A DNA stretch of 64,000 bases from Oscillospiraceae bacterium (GCA_016296505.1 JAEDJD010000008.1:26881-90880), one strand, 5' to 3'; counted from the stretch's first letter, positions 7,549-17,038 are shown. Made by a program: numbers and translations. Notes: a model not told the origin generated them from the letters alone.

Positions 7549-9885
7549 TTATTTCTGATATTTAGCCTTATCCATTTCACGGATTGCCGCGCGGCGGATT
7601 TTACCGCTGCCGACTGTTTTCGGAAGTTCCTCCAAAAACTCTACGACGCGCGGATATTTATATGGCGCCGTACCGTTTTTGACATACTCCTGAATCTCTT
7701 TCACAAGTGCGTCCGAGGGAACCGTACCTTTTGTCAATACAATCGTTGCCTTGACGACCTGACCGCGCACCTCGTCCGGTACGCCGGTAACTGCGCATTC
7801 CAGCACATACGGCAACTCCATGATCACGCTTTCAATCTCGAACGGTCCAATCCGGTAGCCCGAGGATTTGATGACGTCGTCGACTCTGCCGACATACCAG
7901 AAATAACCGTCCTCATCCACCCATGCCGTATCGCCTGTATGGTAGTAACCGTCACGCCATGTTTCCGCTGTCGTTTCAGCGTCGCCGTAATAGCAGAGCG
8001 CAAGTCCCGGAACGCCTTCTTCCTTCAGCTTGATACAGATTTCGCCAGTCTCGCCGACGCTCGCAGGCGTTCCGTCAGGCAGAAGCACCTGTACGTCATA
8101 CTGCGGATTCGGCTTGCCCATACTGCCGGGCTTCGGTTCCATACCCACAACATTGGCAATGGTAAGCGTTGTTTCCGTCTGACCAAAACCTTCCATCAGC
8201 TTAATGCCCGTTGCGCGCTGGAACTGATAGAACACCTCTGGATTCAGCGCCTCTCCTGCAATACAAGCATATTTCAGCGAGGAGAGGTCATATCTGCCGA
8301 GATCCTCCTTGATAAAGAAGCGATACATCGTCGGCGGCGCGCAGAACGATGTGACATGGTACTGCTCGAACATCGGCAGGATATCGTCCGCATGGAAGCG
8401 TTCAAAATCATACACGAATACAGCAGATTCGCACATCCACTGTCCGTAGAGCTTGCCCCAGAGCGCCTTGCCCCAGCCCGTATCTGAAATTGTAAAGTGC
8501 AGACCGTTGGGATCGGCATTCTGCCAGTAACGCGCGGTCACATAATGTCCCAGCGGATACTGATAGCTGTGCAAGACAAGCTTCGGATTGCCGGATGTAC
8601 CGGAGCTGAAGAAAATCAACATCGGATCCTTGCCGCAAGGCGTATCGTCTGTACGGCTGAAATGCGTGCTGTATGCCGGAAGCTCTGCATTGAAATCATG
8701 CCAGCCCTCTCGTTGTCCATTTACAAGCACTTTCGTCCGCATAGACGGCGCCTTCGCGCAAGCAAGATCCACCTCGTTTGCAACGTCACCGTCAGCAGTA
8801 CAGACAATCGCAGACACCTCCGCCGAATTGAACCGATATTCAAAATCGTGCATTTTCAGCATATTCGACGCCGGAATGACAAGTGCGCCGATACGATGCA
8901 GCGCAAGGATTGAGAACCAGAATTGATAATGTCGCTTCAAGACAAGCATGACACGATCGCCGCGCTTGATACCAAGTGATTTGAAATAATTTGCCGTCTG
9001 ACAGGAATACCGCTTGATATCCTTGAATGTAAACCGACGTTCATTATGCGCAGCGTCCACATAGATCATTGCCGTTTTATCCGGACATTTCTCCGCCATC
9101 GCGTCTACAATGTCAAAGGCAAAATTAAACGAATCCTGATTCTCGAAATATACTGCGCTGAGAACGCCTTCCTCGTTGGTTTCGCAAGTCACATACTTCT
9201 CTGCTACCGGATGCATCAAACCAGCTTTGTCAACATTGGTCGTCTGGTGCTCGGTAATATGCTCATGATACTCTGACATACCGGTTGTGCCGCGCGGCGC
9301 CATCACAAACGCATAGATTTCGCAATCTTCTCCGCCAAGCGCAACCTCGTCGTGCGGCATAGAGCTATCATAGTAGATGCAGTCGCCCTCATGCAGAATC
9401 TCAGTATGCGAACCGATGATCATGCGTACCGTTCCTTTCAGCACGATATCCATTTCATGTCCTGCATGACTTGCAAGATGCAGCGGTCTGGAAAGCGCTT
9501 CCTCGGAATACGGAATCACGACATGAAACGGCTCAACCATTTTATTCTTGAACTTCGACGCAAGACGGTTATATACAAAACCCTCTCTCCGAACAATCGG
9601 AACACCCTCGCCCTTACGCGTGACAGTGTATCCGCTCAGCTCCGGACTGCTGCCCTCCATCAATTCAGAAATCTCTACATGAAACGCTTTCGCGCATTTA
9701 TATATAAACGTAAAGCTGAAATCCTTTTCGCCGGCTTCATACTGCTTGTATTCTTCTACAGAATAATCAGTCACTTTTGCCATTTCCTCGACAGATATGC
9801 CCAAATCTTCACGCAGATGCGCAATTCATCCTGCAACCTCTTTGATTCTGGCTTCGGCATTCTGAAGTTTTTTCTGGTCGCTCAT
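7549..9885 (-). pseudogene. XRE-cupin-AMP-binding acyl-CoA ligase, nonsense at codon 20
   Basis: Encodes an HTH_XRE domain (about residues 12-80), a cupin barrel (about 130-200, with HAGHEMD and MPHDE) and an acyl-CoA/acetyl-CoA synthetase domain. The ligase part has the AMP-binding loop FFSSGTSGNPK, EGFGQTETT, then YHTGDTA and VDDVIKSSGYRIGP. The natural start is ATG at 9885 with GGAGAG upstream, giving MSDQKKLQNAEARIKEVAG. Codon 20 is TGA (plus 9826-9828), where an Arg (CGA) would fit. After it the frame continues as IAHLREDLGISVEEM with no further defect to the stop at 7549. A TTG at 9804 could restart but has no clear ribosome site and would lose part of the HTH. Everything after the stop is intact, so this is a very recent mutation or a sequencing error. 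A T-box leader precedes it. Confidence 0.85.
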
Positions 9886-9911
9886 CACAATCTCTCCTAT
9901 CTAAATAAAAT

Positions 9912-10180
9912 AAAAAACTCGCCCCAAAGAAAAACTTTGAGGCGAGCATCTTCCTTGATTACCCGCGGTACCACTCAAATTGTGCCGCTATTGCGTAACA
10001 CCACTTTCAGACTCTAACAAGCCCTATTCTTTCACGCAGACTCACGTGAGCGCTTACTGTATCTTTCAGCACTCCAGCTCAGAAGGGATACATCGTATTG
10101 CTTGTCACCGGCTCGCACCATCCGCCGGCTCTCTGAACACATTGGCAATCCTCTGCTTGGCTTCCTCATAGCCTTTCAAC
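9912..10180 (-). ncRNA. T-box riboswitch leader
   Basis: Minus-strand tRNA-sensing leader. Stem I carries AGAGAG followed by a GGTG motif (GNUG) inside a CCGGC/GCCGG helix near 10100-10135. The T-box sequence TTTGAGTGGTACCGCGGGT lies at 9961-9979. The intrinsic terminator is CTCGCCTCAAAG / CTTTGGGGCGAG (9918-9946) followed by six U. By spacing to the conserved GAGCTG, the best specifier candidate is AUC (Ile; plus 10087-10089). UGU (Cys) or GUA (Val) in overlapping registers cannot be excluded by eye. It lies 27 bp before the ATG of the XRE-cupin-acyl-CoA ligase gene. Confidence 0.9.
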
Positions 10181-10186
10181 GGTTTT

Positions 10187-10215
10187 ATTATAGCATAGAG
10201 ATTTTTATTTGTCAA
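10187..10215 (-). promoter_or_regulatory. Sigma-A promoter of the T-box transcript
   Basis: Minus strand TTGACA, 17 bp, TATAAT with TGC before the -10: a perfect consensus. It overlaps the 3' end of nth (stop at 10205). Confidence 0.88.
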
Positions 10216-10867
10216 GACCTTTTGCAACTTTTTTTGTGAAATCCGGATCGACGCAATAGTTTTTCAACGGACAATCTTCGCATTTCGGATTTCTTGCCGT
10301 GCAGATATCCCGACCAAACTGTACAATTTGGTGACAATACCGCGATGAACGCGCAATTGGCAATATTTTTCGTAAATCCGCTTCAACCTGTTCCGGCGCA
10401 TGGCGCTTCGTCAGACCAAGCCGACCGGATATCCGGATACAGTGCGTATCCGTCACGACAGAGGGCTTCCCATAGACGTCCCCCAACAGCAGATTCGCCG
10501 TTTTACGCCCAATGCCTGAAAGCGTCAGCAAATCCTCCATTGTATCGGGGACTGTTCCGCCGTATACATCACGCACGCGCTGACACATTTCTTTCACGCT
10601 CTTGGCTTTCGCTTTATAGAATCCGCAGGGATGTACTGCTTTTTCCAGTTCGGTAATATCGGCATCTGCAAAGGAATCCAGCGTCGGAAACTGCTGGAAC
10701 AGATCCTTTGTTACGATATTGACGCGCGCGTCCGTACACTGTGCAGAAAGCCGCGTCGCAATCATCAGCTGATATGGTTCGTCATATTCCAGCGAGCATT
10801 TCGCCTCCGGATAAACAGTATCCAGAACATCGCAGATTTCCTCCGCTTTTTTTTGCAGCTTCGTCAT
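10205..10867 (-). CDS. nth: Endonuclease III (DNA glycosylase/AP lyase)
   Basis: Removes oxidised pyrimidines and cleaves the abasic site in base excision repair. It has 220 residues, the usual size. The helix-hairpin-helix LSGIGRKTANLLL carries the catalytic Lys, and the catalytic Asp follows in VVTDTHCIRISGRLG. The [4Fe-4S] signature C-x6-C-x2-C-x5-C closes the protein (CTARNPKCEDCPLKNYC). The ATG at 10867 follows GAGGGG. It is divergent from the DUF4416 gene. Confidence 0.95.
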   Translation of the reverse strand: MTKLQKKAEEICDVLDTVYPEAKCSLEYDEPYQLMIATRLSAQCTDARVNIVTKDLFQQFPTLDSFADADITELEKAVHPCGFYKAKAKSVKEMCQRVRDVYGGTVPDTMEDLLTLSGIGRKTANLLLGDVYGKPSVVTDTHCIRISGRLGLTKRHAPEQVEADLRKILPIARSSRYCHQIVQFGRDICTARNPKCEDCPLKNYCVDPDFTKKVAKGLDK

Positions 10868-10900
10868 TTATACACCCCTCGCATTCTGCATTTTTCATGC

Positions 10901-10929
10901 TTGACATCTTTTCGTTTTCATGTTATCAT
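10901..10929 (+). promoter_or_regulatory. Sigma-A promoter of DUF4416 gene
   Basis: TTGACA, 17 bp, TATCAT, about 33 bp before the start codon. Confidence 0.7.
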
Positions 10930-10961
10930 TACCTTAGTGCAATGAAAAGGAGTCTGATTCT

Positions 10962-11504
10962 ATGGGAACAGCACAACGCTTTGAACCGGAAAAACTGATC
11001 TGCGCGGTTTTATATACCGACGCCGCCGACGCCGACGCTGCAATTTCGCAGCTCAAAGCCGCATACGGCGAGACAGACCTCGTATCCGAAGCATATCTTT
11101 TTTCAGAGATCTCGCCCTATTACGACGGCGAAATGGGCGGGAACGTATACCGCAAACTGCTTTCTTTTTCCGAATGCCGCAATCCGGCTGAGCTTGCTGC
11201 AATCAAATGCTTTACAAACAGCATTGAACAGCAAACCGCCAATGCCGGAAATCGTCACATCAATCTTGATCCGGGATTTGTCAGCGCTGGCAGACTTTCA
11301 CTCGCTACAACGAAAAATGCAGGTCACCGCATTCCGCTCTCCGACGGCATCTATGCGGAATTGACGCTCTTTTATGCGCGGCAGGCATGGCATCCGTTTC
11401 CTTGGACCTACATGGATTTCAAATTGCCGCAGGTACATGAATTCTTAACAAAATCCCGTAAAATCTATATGCAGCAGCGAAAAAGCTGGCTCTCTACCGA
11501 CTGA
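10962..11504 (+). CDS. DUF4416 family protein
   Basis: A 180-residue cytoplasmic protein of unknown function. I recognise the DUF4416 pattern from the LICAVLYTD start, the SEISPYYDGEMGG box, the NLDPGFVSAGRLSLATTK stretch and the final WTYMDFK. In several organisms DUF4416 genes occur near carbon or nucleotide metabolism genes, but nothing in this context assigns a job. The ATG at 10962 follows AAAAGGAG. Its last 40 bp overlap the convergent asparaginase gene. Confidence 0.85.
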   Translation: MGTAQRFEPEKLICAVLYTDAADADAAISQLKAAYGETDLVSEAYLFSEISPYYDGEMGGNVYRKLLSFSECRNPAELAAIKCFTNSIEQQTANAGNRHINLDPGFVSAGRLSLATTKNAGHRIPLSDGIYAELTLFYARQAWHPFPWTYMDFKLPQVHEFLTKSRKIYMQQRKSWLSTD

Positions 11505-12490
11505 CGCAACTGCCGAACATAGCTCGTAAGCTGTTCGCCGCGGTAACCCAGCAAACATCCTGTCCAGACAGCTCCGTATGCAAACGGTAGCGTCATATCT
11601 TCAAGCGGTATTGCGCCCTCCTGAATCAGATCATATGCCGAACCGTAGCTCTGATTCTGCTCGGAGCATGGCGCCAAATAACAAGGGATATCAAGCTCCC
11701 GACATCTGTAAAGCAACGTCTGAACCGCATAAGGTGAAAATCGAACCGAATTTGCCGTTTCGGAATGATAGGTTCCATGTACAGCGGCAGTAATCCCGTC
11801 AAGCGTCACCTTATCATACCGCAAACCATTATACGGTCGAATCAGTAATACATCCGGTACAGCATTTGTCTGTGCCGCAAGCGTCTGCATATCCGCGCAG
11901 ACGCTTTTTTGATGCGCGGGCGCCGCGTCCAGAACCGTGCTGAGCTTACGCATAGATCGGCTGTAAAAGGAACGGCTTTCGTTCTGACATGGCAAAAGCT
12001 CAAATCCGCGATGCAGATACATCTCGCCATCGCTATTCTCATAAACAACCCATAAGCCGCCGTATAAATGCTTGCAAATCAGCTTAACGGCTGCTTCAAA
12101 ATTTGCATGACCGTTCGTTTGCGGCTCATCCAGCGGCTCTATCGCTGAGACCAATATAACCGGAACCGAAATATCTGCGAGTGCTGCGGAAAGCATACCG
12201 GCAGTTTGCTCCAGCGTATCCGTTCCATGCGCAATGATAATACCGTCATAGCGGCGAAGATCCAGCAAAGCGATACTCCGCAAAATGACGCACCAATCAT
12301 CGGGAATCAAATCCTCGCTTAAACGATTCAGCGGCATCTGAACATCAAATTGAACGGATGAAAACGGATGCGCCAGCCGGTAATGCTGTTCCAAAACAGT
12401 CGAAGCGGTACCAACATCGCTGCGCCGCGTTCCGTCATGACCGACCCGACTGCAAATTGTGCCGCCGGTCAGAATGAGAGCAATCCGCAT
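11465..12490 (-). CDS. L-asparaginase (type I-like)
   Basis: Hydrolyses asparagine to aspartate and ammonia. It has 341 residues and no signal peptide, so it is probably cytoplasmic. The first catalytic Thr lies in LTGGTIC near the N-terminus and the second motif is HGTDTLEQTAGML. The ATG at 12490 follows CGGAGG. It starts 13 bp after the phosphoesterase stop, so the two form an operon. The C-terminus overlaps the convergent DUF4416 gene by 40 bp. The second half is less familiar, so another substrate such as glutamine or a related amide is possible. Confidence 0.85.
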   Translation of the reverse strand: MRIALILTGGTICSRVGHDGTRRSDVGTASTVLEQHYRLAHPFSSVQFDVQMPLNRLSEDLIPDDWCVILRSIALLDLRRYDGIIIAHGTDTLEQTAGMLSAALADISVPVILVSAIEPLDEPQTNGHANFEAAVKLICKHLYGGLWVVYENSDGEMYLHRGFELLPCQNESRSFYSRSMRKLSTVLDAAPAHQKSVCADMQTLAAQTNAVPDVLLIRPYNGLRYDKVTLDGITAAVHGTYHSETANSVRFSPYAVQTLLYRCRELDIPCYLAPCSEQNQSYGSAYDLIQEGAIPLEDMTLPFAYGAVWTGCLLGYRGEQLTSYVRQLRQSVESQLFRCCI

Positions 12491-12503
12491 ATAAACCTCC
12501 GAT

Positions 12504-13397
12504 TTATGAAGGATTTTCGGATACTGTCTGCAATGTCACGCAGACAATCTCCGGATGATTGAACAAACGCAGCGGAAATCCGCTGTTTCCAAGTCCTCGG
12601 CTCAGATACATAGTCGTATCGCCTTCGGTAAATTCGCCTGCCGTATATTCCGGCAAAACACCTTGATCCGGTCCATACAATCCCTGATTCGTAAACGGAA
12701 TCCGAAACTGTCCGCCATGTACATGACCGGAAAACACCAAATTCACACCGGTTTGCGCATAATAATCACGCAAATACTGCGGCTCATGCGCGAGCAGAAC
12801 CTGAAAGTCATCCTCTGCTTCCTCCGTCAGCGTTTTCAGTATGTTCGCTTGCAGAGAAAGTTCATCCAATCCTATCAGCGAAAATGTCTGCCCTGTCGAT
12901 GACGCAATCTGCGCTGTTTCATTGTTGAGATAATGCACGCCGTATTCCTGTATTTTTTGGATGAAAGCATTCAGAACGTCTTTCGGCAAATAATACTCAT
13001 GATTTCCGCAAACATAGTAGGTAGGTGCAACTTTGACGATCTGCTCCATGAACAGCAATGCCGCAGGCACATCCGTATGATTGCTGGCGTCTATCATATC
13101 GCCTGTCAGCACAATGATATTCGGCTTCAGATCCTGCACTTCCCGCAGTAAGGCTTCATTATTTTCGGCGAATATTTTGTTATGCAGATCAGACAGTTGA
13201 ACAATCCGGAATCCGTTGAACGACGCCGAAAGTGCGTCCGTTTCATATGTATACTTTGTAATATCAATACGATTGTTGGCGCCGTAAGCCAATGCAAAAA
13301 ACAGCAAAACCATAATCATCCAGACTCCGACTGTACGCCATCGCTTTGCTGTTCTGCCTTTTTTCTCGATTTGTTCTGCGCTATTCTGATTTTGCAT
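12504..13397 (-). CDS. Membrane-anchored metallophosphoesterase
   Basis: A 297-residue calcineurin-like phosphoesterase with an N-terminal membrane anchor (about residues 24-42, WMIMVLLFFALAYGAN) and an outside catalytic domain. The metal-binding motifs occur in order: QLSDLHN, LTGDMID, CGNHEYY, LAHEP and SGHVHGGQFRIP. It resembles the YkuE/YaeI type, which acts on phospholipid-related substrates in other bacteria, but the substrate here is unknown. GGAGG precedes the ATG at 13397. It is the first gene of a pair with the asparaginase. Confidence 0.88.
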   Translation of the reverse strand: MQNQNSAEQIEKKGRTAKRWRTVGVWMIMVLLFFALAYGANNRIDITKYTYETDALSASFNGFRIVQLSDLHNKIFAENNEALLREVQDLKPNIIVLTGDMIDASNHTDVPAALLFMEQIVKVAPTYYVCGNHEYYLPKDVLNAFIQKIQEYGVHYLNNETAQIASSTGQTFSLIGLDELSLQANILKTLTEEAEDDFQVLLAHEPQYLRDYYAQTGVNLVFSGHVHGGQFRIPFTNQGLYGPDQGVLPEYTAGEFTEGDTTMYLSRGLGNSGFPLRLFNHPEIVCVTLQTVSENPS

Positions 13398-13470
13398 CCA
13401 GAATTCCTCCTGAGTCCGTGAATTTGGTATCTTTTAATTCGCATGAATGCTGATCTTCGTATATGCGAAC

Positions 13471-13499
13471 GCGGATACGGCAAAAATGCCGTATCCGTG
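13471..13499. terminator. Hairpin between phosphoesterase and GH9-A genes
   Basis: Stem GGATACGGCA / TGCCGTATCC with an AAAA loop, lying downstream of minus-strand GH9-A and just before the phosphoesterase gene. No U-tract is visible on the minus strand, so termination is only likely, not shown. Confidence 0.45.
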
Positions 13500-13557
13500 C
13501 CCAAATCTGAAAGTATTTGATTATGATAATGATATATCAATCATGCAAACAATCCAA

Positions 13558-15672
13558 TTAACGTGCCAGATCATCCTCTGTAATGATTTTTGCAAGATAC
13601 TTCAGAAGCTTGATCAGGTCGTCGCTGTCAACTTTTCCGTTATGGGAAACGTCTGCATTCTTTTTGCCAACCGCTGTAATATTCGCGGTCGAATCCTCTG
13701 CTGTAAAGCGTGCACAGAGAACGGCGTCCGAAATATCAACCTTACCGCTGCAGTTGGCGTCGCCCCACAGATTTGCTTCAGCTTCTTTGGTTGTGCTCGT
13801 GGTGGTGGTTGTCGACTTGGTTGTAGTAGTCGTTGTGGTAGTAGTTGTGGTAGTAGTTGTGGTAGTCTTTGTGGTGCTTGTGGTAGTCTTTGTCGTAGTC
13901 TGTGGCGCGCTGCCGCTGCCAGTTGCAGACTCCAGCGTTGCACTTGTCGGCCACCAGACCGTGATCGAAACCTGATCTGCGCCGGACGCGTTATCGCACT
14001 CAACGGTCATTTCGCCGCCGGAAGGAGCCGCAGACCATTCTACCATTTTGCCATTGATCTCAAAGCAGCCATTTGCTTCGGTATCGTTGGAATTGGTCTT
14101 GAGTTTAAAGGTGATCTTGGTTGCGCCGCCGGTCTGGACAACCCACTTCGGGTTATTATCCATATCGTCAGCTTTGGTAAAGGTCAGCGAACCGCCGGAA
14201 GAAGGATTGCCGCCAGTGGTCTGATTCGGTGTCGTGTCATTGGTTGTTTTGCTTGTAGTATCCTGCGAGCTAGGCTGCGTTGTCGTATTCGAAGAACCAT
14301 TGTAAATCTTATCTACGCCTTCAATGCTGGTATCAATGGTACCGGTCTTGTAGAAGTGATACAGACCTGCTGCTGCGCCGACAAAACCTGCATTATAGTC
14401 GAGTGCAACTTCATTTGACTTATAATCGGAACGGACATCGCGATAAGAACCATTTGCGTCAGTCGGACCGCCGCAGAGTGCGCCGACCAGCGTGTACTTA
14501 TTCTGTACGCCGTCGTTTTCTGCCGCAGCGCTGTTGGTACCGGAAGCTGCTCTGTGATGCGGATTCTTGGAAGCGTTCGGCTTAAATCCGCATACGAGAC
14601 AATGGGACTGACCATTTGCAAACGCCTTGTCTCCGGTGATGTACTGCATCTGACCCTTTGCCCATGCAGCGTCAGCCTTATTATGCTTTGCCGCAACCAG
14701 AGTACAAAGCTGTGCGGTGCTGTTATGTCTTGCGCTGCCCCACTCCCAGTTCTGGAGGAAGCAGTAGCCATCGCCCTTGAAATTGCTGAGGAAGCCTGCG
14801 CTGCCCCAATCTCCGGTAATTTCGCCCTTCATGATGCCGGCGCCAAGCTGTACGCTTTCCCATGAATGCACAGAATAAGACTGCGGAATGGATTTGATCT
14901 CATCCATATACTTATTATCTTTTGTTGCAAGATAGAGCCAGCAGGCTGCCCAGTCAATCTCATCGTCTGCGCCTGTCCAGTGGCCATCATAGAATTCGCA
15001 GTTATAGCAGTTTGTATTCTGCTTGGAGAAATCATAAAGCGCCTTTGCATATTTCAGGTCGTCCGGATTGCCGAAGTTGATATAGTTGAGCGCAAGCGCT
15101 GCTGCATACTGTGCAGTAATGTTTGCTGCGCCGCCGGTTGACCAGAGCATACGGCCTCTATCGCCCTGTGATTCAGGCGGACCCCAGTAAGCGTGATCCG
15201 GACCGCCTTCGCCCTTTTCAATCAGAACCTTCTGAACTCTGTCGCCGCTGAGTACGGTTGCGTCACGGAAGAATTTGCAGAATCTATCGGTAATCATCTT
15301 GAGGTGCTCACCCTGACCAGTTGCTTCATAAGCGTCCTTGAACTCGTAGTAGCCCCAGCCGAGCGTAGACGCTGTGTAGCCCTGCGGCTGACCGAACATA
15401 ACATGGTCGCCGGCGTCATGGAAGCCGCCCAGAACCTCGTCATTTGTGTGGCAGTTGCCGCGCCACTCGATGCCGCACAAGGAATCTACATCATTGCCGC
15501 ACATATTGGCGTCATAGAAATAGAGGCTGTATTGCAGCAGCTTTGCATAGTTGTCCGAATCTGCTGCACTTGCAGACATCGGCGAGGCGGTTCCGGTAGC
15601 GAGCAATGCGCCAACGGACATGACGGCACTGGTGCAAACAGCGCCCAAACGATGGACAAATTGTTTTTTCAT
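13558..15672 (-). CDS. GH9 cellulase A with dockerin
   Basis: A secreted 704-residue endoglucanase of the cellulosome. Residues 1-37 are a signal peptide (cleavage near SASA-AD). The GH9 domain spans about 38-455 and starts directly, with no Ig-like module. Its catalytic Asp are in GGFHDAGDH (D86, D89), His in NPHHRAASG and the acid Glu in SNEVALDYNAGF. A Ser/Thr/Pro linker (about 460-492) leads to a beta-rich module of about 90 residues that I cannot assign to a CBM family. A nearly pure Thr linker and a C-terminal dockerin follow. Dockerin repeat 1 is GDANCSGKVDISDAVLCARF and repeat 2 is ADVSHNGKVDSDD. The ATG at 15672 follows GAGAGGGG. Confidence 0.93.
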   Translation of the reverse strand: MKKQFVHRLGAVCTSAVMSVGALLATGTASPMSASAADSDNYAKLLQYSLYFYDANMCGNDVDSLCGIEWRGNCHTNDEVLGGFHDAGDHVMFGQPQGYTASTLGWGYYEFKDAYEATGQGEHLKMITDRFCKFFRDATVLSGDRVQKVLIEKGEGGPDHAYWGPPESQGDRGRMLWSTGGAANITAQYAAALALNYINFGNPDDLKYAKALYDFSKQNTNCYNCEFYDGHWTGADDEIDWAACWLYLATKDNKYMDEIKSIPQSYSVHSWESVQLGAGIMKGEITGDWGSAGFLSNFKGDGYCFLQNWEWGSARHNSTAQLCTLVAAKHNKADAAWAKGQMQYITGDKAFANGQSHCLVCGFKPNASKNPHHRAASGTNSAAAENDGVQNKYTLVGALCGGPTDANGSYRDVRSDYKSNEVALDYNAGFVGAAAGLYHFYKTGTIDTSIEGVDKIYNGSSNTTTQPSSQDTTSKTTNDTTPNQTTGGNPSSGGSLTFTKADDMDNNPKWVVQTGGATKITFKLKTNSNDTEANGCFEINGKMVEWSAAPSGGEMTVECDNASGADQVSITVWWPTSATLESATGSGSAPQTTTKTTTSTTKTTTTTTTTTTTTTTTTKSTTTTTSTTKEAEANLWGDANCSGKVDISDAVLCARFTAEDSTANITAVGKKNADVSHNGKVDSDDLIKLLKYLAKIITEDDLAR
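13797..13905 (-). repeat. Thr-codon tandem repeat (poly-Thr linker)
   Basis: Low-complexity repeat of ACN codons in the GH9-A gene coding for more than 30 Thr, Ser and Lys residues, including an uninterrupted run of about 16 Thr. It separates the unassigned module from the dockerin. Such runs can change length by replication slippage. Confidence 0.85.
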
Positions 15673-16007
15673 ATAAATCCCCTCTCAGAATAAATTTAGT
15701 GGATTACCGGATGTCCCTCTCATCCGGCAGTCGTACTCCGACATCTTTATTATAGCCGAAAACAATTTGTATTATATAGACAGAGTGTGAATATTCTATG
15801 AATTATAATTGAACATTTGCCAATCTTTTCACTGATAGATGCTCATTCTGTATAACAATTCAAATAACGAGTTGTTAAATATGCCGAAGATGCTATCATT
15901 CACAATATTATTACATATAGAAATTTCAATTTTAATCCGACTATATTTATTTGCATTTTTGTATACGAACTTGCAAAATATACATTTCGTATATTCGCAT
16001 ACTGAGT
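15673..16007. other. Divergent intergenic region, GH9-A / moxR
   Basis: A region of about 335 bp, AT-rich, with no gene. The GH9-A 5' leader holds a small hairpin CCGGATG / CATCCGG (15707-15727). A TATAAT on the minus strand (plus ATTATA near 15748) may be the GH9-A -10, but no good -35 stands 17 bp from it. I see nothing else. Confidence 0.45.
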
Positions 16008-16036
16008 TTGACAAATACGGATTTGCGTGATATACT
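16008..16036 (+). promoter_or_regulatory. Sigma-A promoter of moxR operon
   Basis: TTGACA, 17 bp, TATACT, with TGA before the -10, about 37 bp upstream of the moxR start. Confidence 0.75.
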
Positions 16037-16072
16037 ATAATATGATTCATTTTCATACGAAAGGAGCTTTGT

Positions 16073-17038
16073 ATGCCTTTCAATCTCTCTATTTCCGATC
16101 TGCCCGCATGGAGCGAAACGCTCATGACGGAAACCAGCCGCGTCATTGCAGGCGCGTCTGATACCATTCGTTTGCTGATGGCAGCTATCTTCTGCGGCGG
16201 TCATGTGTTATTGGAAGATCTGCCGGGCACTGGAAAAACAACGCTCGTCAAAGCCGTAACCATCCTGACCGGATGCGAGGGCAGACGCGTGCAATGCACC
16301 CCCGATCTCATGCCTGCCGATCTGACTGGATACGAAATTTTACAGCAGGACGCGTCCGGAAACCGCCATATGGATTTCAGGAAAGGCCCTGTTTTTACAA
16401 ATATGCTTCTGGTGGACGAGATCAACCGGATGACGCCGCGTTCACAGGCGGGTCTGCTCGAATGTATGGCTGAGCGCCAGGTGACTGCCGGTGGAAAAAC
16501 CTATCCGCTTCCGGAGCCTTTCCTTGTCGTAGCAACGCAGAATCCGATCGAGCTTCAGGGTACATTCCCACTTCCGGAAGCGCAGCTCGACCGCTTCTTC
16601 ATGCGGCTCTCAATGGGAAATCCGACCGCTGCGCAGGAACGTGCAATCCTGTCCGACCGGCAGCTCACCGATCCGCTGGACTCTCTTTCCGCAGTGACTT
16701 CGCCTGCGGAGCTTCTTGCCGTACAACGCGCTGTACGAAATGTGACTGCGTCCGACGACGTACTCGATTATCTGCTCGCGCTTGTCACCGCAACGCGGAA
16801 TCATCCCAAACTGCGATATGGTCTGAGTACCCGCGCCGCGCTTGCACTGCGTCATGCCGCACAGGCGCTTGCCTCCATGGACGGCAGATCCTATCTTTTG
16901 CCGGATGATATCAAAGCAGCTTGGATTCCGGTTTGCGGTCACCGCTTGCAGGCGTCCGATGGACTTCTCTCGGACCGGAAAGCCGCCGAAGCAGTTTTGC
17001 TGAGTATTCTCAGCAGCGTTGAGGTGCCAAAACCGTGA
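16073..17038 (+). CDS. MoxR-family AAA ATPase
   Basis: A 321-residue cytoplasmic ATPase thought to act as a chaperone with DUF58 and membrane partners. Walker A is DLPGTGKTT, Walker B LLVDEINRMTP and sensor 1 VATQNPIE. The AAA lid follows (LSTRAALALRHAAQALA). The ATG at 16073 is preceded by AAAGGAG. The DUF58 gene overlaps its stop (GTGA), and a cohesin lipoprotein gene follows. MoxR-DUF58 pairs are often linked to maturation of secreted or membrane proteins, so the third gene is the likely client or partner (inference). Confidence 0.92.
   Translation: MPFNLSISDLPAWSETLMTETSRVIAGASDTIRLLMAAIFCGGHVLLEDLPGTGKTTLVKAVTILTGCEGRRVQCTPDLMPADLTGYEILQQDASGNRHMDFRKGPVFTNMLLVDEINRMTPRSQAGLLECMAERQVTAGGKTYPLPEPFLVVATQNPIELQGTFPLPEAQLDRFFMRLSMGNPTAAQERAILSDRQLTDPLDSLSAVTSPAELLAVQRAVRNVTASDDVLDYLLALVTATRNHPKLRYGLSTRAALALRHAAQALASMDGRSYLLPDDIKAAWIPVCGHRLQASDGLLSDRKAAEAVLLSILSSVEVPKP

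Noticed and set aside
9826..9828. TGA as selenocysteine or Trp codon
   Set aside because: The position corresponds to Arg in the expected HTH sequence, no Sec insertion hairpin is evident, and TGA ends other genes in the window.
13797..13905. CRISPR-like or tandem repeat array
   Set aside because: The short repeat is the Thr-codon run of the GH9-A linker. There are no spacers, and no CRISPR array is seen anywhere in the window.
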